Shown: in pieces, positions 58,120-64,000 of the stretch
Layout of the letters: each line of letters opens with the position of its first letter
How positions within the stretch are numbered: the stretch's first letter is position 1
NCBI GenBank assembly: GCA_037127255.1
Contig: JBANSL010000004.1
Coordinates: 26,729,967-26,793,966 of the forward strand
Source: Persicaria tinctoria
Taxonomy: Eukaryota > Streptophyta > Magnoliopsida > Caryophyllales > Polygonaceae
Reading direction: 5' to 3'
Length of the DNA stretch: 64,000 bases
Translations under genes and position numbers: made by a program
Notes under the pieces: generated by a model
Seen by the model: only the letters and a program-made list of their open reading frames with translations
What the model was told of the DNA's origin: nothing
Databases searched by the model: none

Positions 58120-58911
58120 TGGACCTGTCAAAACGTGACCCGACCCGAGGACCCGACCCGATCCGACCCGTAAAACGTGGGTTTTGGCGCAAATATTTCA
58201 ACCTGAAACCCGAAGCAACCCGAACCCGTTCAACCCGCAAATTTCTGGGTCGGGTTGGGTCGACCCGTGGGTCAAGCTTTAAGATAATAAAAACATAAAT
58301 AAATTACAATTTAACCTAATATTAAAATTTATTACTAATAATAATTAAGATTGAATATCATATTTTTCATCATCAACTTTACTTTATAATTTAACATTAC
58401 AATTTGTTATGTATATAAAATTATATATTACTATTGTAGCAACATTAATTATTATTTTTCAATAATATAACTATTATTAGGATAATATAACAATTTTAGA
58501 TTTATGAACTATGTAAATAGTCATTAAAAATACTCCATCTTTTTACTTTTAAATGTCGTTTACTATTCATGTATGGTTTTAAGGATGATAATAATTATAT
58601 AAAATATCAATTTATATATTATATATAATTTCATACTTCAAAAATTAAAAAGAATGAAATTATAACAAGTAATAAATTTTTATTGATATTTTACATAATT
58701 TTATCATTTTAAAATAACATGTATAAATAGTAAATAACATTTAAAAAATTATGGATGAGTAGCGCTCTTGACCCGTTAGGTCGACCCGAACCCATTAAAT
58801 ATGGGTCTGGGTTGAACATTTTATGACCCGTAACCCGAAATGACCCGACCCGGAATGAACCCGAACCCGAGACGACCCGACCCGAACCCGACCCACTCGA
58901 CCCGAACCCTA
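58120..58911. mobile_element. Probable hAT element with GACCCG-rich ends
   Basis: The left end begins TGGACCTGTCAAAACGTGAC, a start common to plant hAT elements. The right end, complemented, is TAGGGTTCGGGTCG. Both ends are filled with GACCCGAACCCG words for about 150 bases. A Stowaway MITE is nested inside. No 8-bp duplication could be seen. Confidence 0.65.
58533..58760. mobile_element. Stowaway-type MITE nested in the hAT element
   Basis: The ends CTCCATCTTTTTACTTTTAA and, complemented, CTCATCCATAATTTTTTAAA are imperfect, followed by matching ATTTACTATT-type sequence. TA lies on both sides. Length 228 bp. Confidence 0.75.
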
Positions 58912-60148
58912 CACGTATTCTCCCTCAGTCTAAAAAAACATGTCATTTTAGTTTTGGCTACTATTTTAAAAATTAAAAATATACGTAATAAACTATCCAA
59001 GCTACCTTTAATTGTTGCTTGCTCTAACTATGTACTTGATTTTCTAAAATAATTAATGAGCATTTTAATCATAATTCTTATAACTCCCCAAAATTTTGAA
59101 TTGAATGTTGGAGTATTAATTAACAAAGTTAATAATATATAGCTTGCAATCCACTTAATGTTATACCGTATGTTGTTTCACAAAAGAAGAAACTAACTAT
59201 AAATGTTAAAATTTTCAGCACTTTACGTGTTAGTAAAGTGAAATGTAGACCGAATTGCGTTTGAGAAATTTGCTCCCACATACACATTATTGTACTTTTC
59301 CGATAAATTACAAAGATATGTTACCATCCCGGCCCCTTTCAAATTTAAACGCCTACTGAACTGAAATTCTCTAATTTGCCGAAGAGATTATACCACTTTG
59401 ACACTTTCTAAAGAATAAAAAAAGGTGACCGAAAAAATAAAGGTTTGTGTTGAGAATCCGAAGGTCTTTGTGGGTCTCGTATGTTTTGATGATATCAAAT
59501 GAAACGGTTGCATTAAGGTTTTGTTTGTTTGAGTATTAGGAAATAGAAGGGAAAATAATCAAATTTTATGTGTAAAATTTGTATGATCATCATTTTTTTT
59601 AGTCTATAGAATAAGAGTTGAATTGTTAGAGCATCATAGGTTATATGATTACCCTATCTTCGAATTAGATAATCACCAAACCCTCTCTCTTGAGAACGAG
59701 AGGATTTGGTGAGCGAGATCGTTCGACGTTGAGCGCAGTTTCGAGGTGGTGTCGATCGAGTATAGCTTCTCATCCAGGAAGATATCGAAGGCCCATACAA
59801 GCTTCGAATCAAGATGTAGCGAAGGACATCAAATGCGTGGGTGACCGAAGGATCTTGGCTTTGATCTGACACCAAAGTGAGACAAAGATCCACAGCCGAA
59901 GAACGACGAGAGCGAGTGAATTACCGAAGCACAACTTTAGTAGTGGACGACGACTCAGTTACAGCCCGACGAGTTCATGGAGACGTTGATATAGGGAGTC
60001 ATTACATTCATTCCTTTTGTCCGTTCCTTATTAAGCGTTTGCATATGTTTTTGTTTTTGATTGGTTGTATTTCGTACTCTGCTTAGACTACCTCTTAGGA
60101 CTGTTTTATATTCTTTCGTTTTCCCATTAGAGCACAGTGGAACACTCT
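58912..60148. other. Gap without a recognised gene
   Basis: AT-rich. One MITE-like half end (TCTCCCTCAGTCTAAAAAAA) lies at 58919. The block 59455-59500 includes GTTTTGATGATATCAAATG, a phrase often found in plant copia LTRs. 59850-59880 contains GGATCTTGGCTTTGATCTGA, which resembles a diverged antisense primer site. These hints are too weak to define an element. Confidence 0.4.
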
Positions 60149-60156
60149 CTTGAGTC

Positions 60157-61266
60157 CAGAGGCGGATGCCTATGTGAGCAAACCCAGCCACCAAAGACCT
60201 CTTAATTCCAAAGCTTCAGTTTTTTTTTTTTAATATTTGGAATCAAATACACCGCCTCACCATCCTTTCAAGTTCCACCGTTCCACGTAGTCACACACAC
60301 ATCATCAAAAGCAAAGTCTTCGGCAGTATTAGGCTACGCAACACGCTTTTTTCGGCGTTTGATCGGTCGTTCAATTTCGATTTTCAAACTCTTTTACCAC
60401 TTTTTTTAATCTAATTTATGAGGTATGTGTTTTTTACTCTCTTCTAATTATTCTTTATTTAATTTCTAATTTACTAAATTAGGGTTTTGAATTGTTTGGG
60501 ACTTTGATTGTAGACATATATTGAGATGAGATTAGTATTTTATATCATCTATTTTTTATGCTTATATATTATTTTATCGAGTGGTCAATTGTAATACAAC
60601 ATCACCCAAATGAATTTATATACTTTATTGTTTTTATATTTTTTTGTTACTTTTGATTCAATAGGATGTCCCATCATCCGAAACTCAAACGATGGAAGAA
60701 TATTTTGTTCTTCTATAAGAAAGATGATGATAATCAAACAATACGTTGACACTATTGACACAGAGGAAGTCATTGACCATTTCGAGTGGACGGGAGATCG
60801 TAGAGCGCAATTTCATTGATCATATTTTATTTGTCATGAAACTATTTATTACTACATCCGTTCATTAATAAGTGTGGTTTGAGTTTTCGGCACGTTTTTT
60901 AAGGAGATAAAAACTATATGAAATATTAAGTTTTTTTTATAAAATTTTAAAATAATTTTAAACTTATAACTAATAAGTATAAAATTATATAAAAAAAATT
61001 ATTAAAAATTTGATATTTTATATAGTTTTTTTATCTCTTTAAAAAACGTTCCAAAAAGGCAAACGTCACTTGAATTTCTGAACGTAGGTAGTATTATGAA
61101 TGTCAAATACTCTATAACTTTTATAATTGATAAATCTTGAATTTCTTTTGTATTTTTTATGAAGTACTATATAATAATCGTATTTTGGCTTGTTAGTTTT
61201 TTTTTCTCTTTGTCATGACTAAAACATTTCCGTTCACCTAGCTTTGATACACTAAATCCGCCACTG
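60157..61266 (+). mobile_element. Non-autonomous hAT element
   Basis: A perfect 8-bp duplication, CTTGAGTC, flanks it (60149-60156 and 61267-61274). The ends are CAGAGGCGGATGCC and, complemented, CAGTGGCGGATTTA. The interior has a short plus-strand frame from 60665 (MSHHPKLKRWKNILFFYKKD) that could be the broken start of a hAT transposase, but this is uncertain. A Stowaway MITE is nested at 60852-61091. Confidence 0.9.
60852..61091. mobile_element. Stowaway-type MITE nested in the hAT element
   Basis: The ends CTACATCCGTTCATTAATAA and, complemented, CTACCTACGTTCAGAAATTC are imperfect inverted repeats with TA on each side. Length 240 bp. Confidence 0.8.
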
Positions 61267-61274
61267 CTTGAGTC

Positions 61275-62155
61275 GGGGATGTAGGGAATTTTTTCCGAAC
61301 CTCGTAAAAAAACGTAATGTCCATTTTCGTTTACATTCGATCGGGATTCGATTCACTCTACATCAGAGTCTATACTATTGAATATTTGACATGACCTAGA
61401 TATAACTAAACCTAGATTTACTGATAGAAAGATCGATCGAAGTCATGTTGAAGGAAAGGTTGAATGAAAGGTTGTGTCTTGTACGTGCTTTTATTAAGTT
61501 GTTGTATATGTTAATTTACATATTTGTGGTTGTTTATTTAATGAGATTTTAGTTGGAATTCTTGTTTTGTAAACCTAAAGGCTATAAATAAAGAACGACA
61601 TATGTTTGGAATCCTTCTGAAAGCAAATAGAGATGGCGCTTTTCATCCTGCATCATACTACGTATTTGTAGTTTGTGGATTTTCACGTGTAAATCATTTT
61701 GGTCGACATGAATATTTTTTATTCGGCCTATAATTTGTGGGAAGTGGGAAGGGGAAAAATGCCTTTGAGTACGTATGATCAAACAAAAGTCGACACAAGG
61801 AAGGAGGCGGCAAAAAATGGAAAATTAGGCATACAATAAAGGCCAGCTGGCAACGACAATAACATTAATTAACCAATCTTTAAGATCGAAGAACACTTGT
61901 CTTGCAAAATCAATAAACATCTGAGACGAGTTGCTTGAATTTTAATGAAGAGTCATAATCAGTGTGAATCAATGTGAATGATAAAAATCTCTAAATCAAT
62001 TAGGTGGAGTGATTAACACCTCTAAGCATACCCCGTATTATTATGCATGTATACAACTAATTAATTAACCATTTAAGATGAAGATTTTTCACCTGTAAAA
62101 AATGATGTCTTAATTATAATATATCCTTAAGGGGTCACCAAAGGATGCGGTGGCT
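61275..62155. other. AT-rich gap, nothing recognised
   Basis: No coding sequence, inverted repeat or known element end was seen in this stretch. Confidence 0.5.
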
Positions 62156-64000
62156 GATGTGTACTCAATTTGCCATGTATTTCGCTTACATATATTTTGA
62201 TTTCTCTCCATATTTTATATTTCTGGGTTAGAATCGTACAAAATTTGTGTAGTTTATGTTTATTTGTCATATATAGAGATCTACACAAGTTTCTTTTTAA
62301 TATCGCCGCAGAAATCGGAGCATTTTCGGAGCAATTCGAAGAAGAAGAAGCAGAGCTATCAAAGCACTCGACGTCTACTGAGAGTCACTCGACATCGACC
62401 CAGTGACTCGACGTCGAGTGAAAGCGAGCCACACATCGAGCCAAGTGAAGAAGAGGACTCGACACCCAGAGCCTGACTCGACGTCAAGTGGACCAACACT
62501 CGACCCCCACACGATGATTCGATGTCGAGTGAAGACGGAGCTGAGGTCGAGTACGAGATCACTCGAGACATTGAAGATGAGTCGACGTCGAGTCCCTTGA
62601 CTCAATGTCGAGTGGATCGCAGAAACTGTCCGGCCGCCCAATCCGAGTCTTAGTCCGAGTTGGTTTGCTTCCACCTTAAGAAAGAGATATTATAAAAATG
62701 GAAGACTTATATCCTTCTAGGTTAATTCCTAAATTACCCAGGGGATTCTTATTTGTTTCTATTTTATTAAATAAGAATGTTTTTTCTTTAGATAGATTTA
62801 GATATAGATAGATAGATTGCTCTCCTTGAGTAGCAAAGATTGAGCTCTATAAATAAAGCCATAGGGGGCTCGTTTTTATTCATTCTACAATGCACAACAC
62901 AAACAATATAGAGAGTAGAGAGAGAGAGAGAGTTTTGCCGAGTCAGTTGTGATGAGCGGACGTGATTGTGGCTTGTGAGTCGACATCGAGTCCTACAAGG
63001 CCCCGAAAACCCGTTGAGATTGAATACTGACTAACAATTCATGGATTCGAGTTATTTCATCTATTCAATTGAAATAAAAGCACTCGTACGAGTCTGGAGA
63101 TGAGGACCAAACAATTCAAATACACAAGGAAGCAATTCCAACGTATCAGAAGTTTAATAAGCTGGACTTGTATCACACTTTATGGAGGCCTCATTTGATG
63201 AAGTCCAGTTTTAGAATCCCATTCTAGCGGGTTCAGGGATCAAGCATAGAACAAAAGACTTTGAGTGAAATAGTCTTACTTATGGTGCATGAGATTAGAT
63301 GGGGGTACAGAGTCGCGGAGCGACATACCGTTCGCGCACCATCATTAAGCCAGTTCAAACAAGTGTTGAAACACAATGACTTCCTCCCTAGGACTCCATC
63401 ATATGTCGGATCACACTAACTAAGATGAATTCCTGCTCGGAAAAAGCTCTGAAAGTCATGGAACCCGGTCTAAGCCTTTTGAGATTCAAAGAATTGAACC
63501 CATTGTTTTATGTCTTTCGTCCCTGTTTATATAGAAGTTTAGGGTCTGCATGCATGACCAACACGTGTCGTTGCTTCATCGATATGTGTAATATCAAGAG
63601 GGATATATGTAATGAAGAATAGTTAGTGGGCTTTCCACATTTGAGGATAAGCTGATGTGCCTAGTTTTGACCATGTTTTATGCTTACTTTTATTTCAAGT
63701 CTTGTTCATATTTTATACTTTGGTTTGGAAATATATTGAATTCGCGTAGTTTGTATTTATTGACGAGAAATAGAGGTCTACACAAGTTTTGGTTTAATCC
63801 GTTGCGAAGGTAAGGGACCATTTCTTATTTGTGATTTTGAAGGGAAAGTGGATTTATTATGAATTTGGATGGTAATTAGGTTTTGCTTGCGAAACTTGAT
63901 TAAACCCTAATTATGAAAAAGATAGAAACAAATAGGTTTTTATGCGAGAGCCTCTATAATTCTAATTGTTGATTGCGAAAGCTATCTTATGATGATAAAG
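62156..64000 (+). mobile_element. Deleted LTR element of the palindrome-field group (continues past the window)
   Basis: A 5' LTR-like block begins TGATGTGTACTC at 62156. It has the ATCTACACAAGTTTC block (62278), a palindrome field and a TATA box (TATAAATAAAGCCATAGGGGG, about 62850). A second LTR begins TGATGTGCCTAG at 63652, right after TTGAGGATAAGC, a polypurine-like end. The second LTR lacks the palindrome field and TATA box and jumps from CTACACAAG to the U5-like block GGTTTTTATGCGAGAGCC. The internal part (about 63000-63651) has only broken frames. The two LTR copies differ, so they come from diverged or recombined elements. Confidence 0.7.
62367..62612 (+). repeat. Palindrome field, word CTCGACGTCGAG
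   Basis: The 12-base palindrome is exact at 62407-62418. Variants with one or two changes occur near 62367, 62388, 62477, 62519, 62581 and 62600, such as CTCGACGTCAAG, TTCGATGTCGAG and GTCGACGTCGAG. It lies between the LTR start block and the TATA box. Confidence 0.9.

Noticed and set aside
59850..59880. Antisense primer binding site-like sequence
   Set aside because: It has several mismatches to the initiator Met-tRNA site and no adjacent TG/CA LTR edge could be identified.
1..64000. CRISPR arrays, bacterial operons, plasmid origins
   Set aside because: Introns, plant retroelements and pol III SINEs show nuclear plant DNA. The repeat fields have irregular spacing and no spacers of constant length.

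Overview
This is a plant nuclear window, most likely from a eudicot, built almost entirely from transposable elements nested in one another. The evidence is plant L1-type LINEs with zf-RVT and RNase H tails, Ty1/copia and Ty3/gypsy-like LTRs with initiator-Met-tRNA primer sites, CACTA, hAT and Stowaway DNA elements, pol III SINEs, and GT-AG introns. A captured fragment of an auxin response factor gene is also present. I find no intact host gene, tRNA gene or rRNA gene. The species cannot be read from the sequence.

Layout, left to right. 1-1333: antisense piece of a gag-only LTR element, with one LTR flanked by both internal ends. 1540-13016: decayed LINE A, split in its reverse transcriptase by a 5.46-kb CACTA element (5984-11441, TSD GGG) that carries exons of an ARF5-like gene. 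13434-17350: antisense copia remnant broken by a 1.8-kb LTR (14326-16135). 18276-18507: tRNA-type SINE. 18755-19951: hAT element. 20551-20824: Stowaway MITE. 21021-27608: nearly full-length LINE with a 24-A tail. 28043-39255: 11.2-kb CACTA element (TSD TGG), inserted two bases into a 5S-rRNA-like SINE. That CACTA carries a small coiled-coil gene, a minisatellite, a complete 3.2-kb non-autonomous LTR retrotransposon (31672-34875, TSD GTTCG) and a Transposase_24-like gene, but no TNP2-type transposase. 39727-41435: 5'-truncated LINE C. 41930-43570: MITE, antisense SINE and a TGATG repeat field. 43587-50690: antisense LINE B, split by a solo LTR (44430-45706). 50700-52760: unassigned. 52764-54598: antisense LTR-like block. 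55055-61266: three hAT elements with MITEs and a MULE-like block. 62156-64000: deleted LTR element continuing past the window.

How the parts work together. Neither CACTA element encodes a recognisable catalytic transposase, the 3.2-kb LTR element encodes only one Gln-rich coiled-coil protein, and the hATs, MITEs and SINEs have no complete enzymes. Nearly everything would therefore need proteins supplied in trans. The LINEs are the only elements with EN-RT-RNase H coding capacity, and all copies carry stops or frameshifts.

The most unusual signal recurs in at least four LTRs. Each has a field of dispersed CpG palindromes, and each LTR uses its own word, mostly on a TCG-core-CGA plan (TCGATATCGA, CTCGACGTCGAG, TCGCGGYCGCGA, or GCGGCCGC-like). 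Three hAT elements similarly have ends filled with an element-specific short word.
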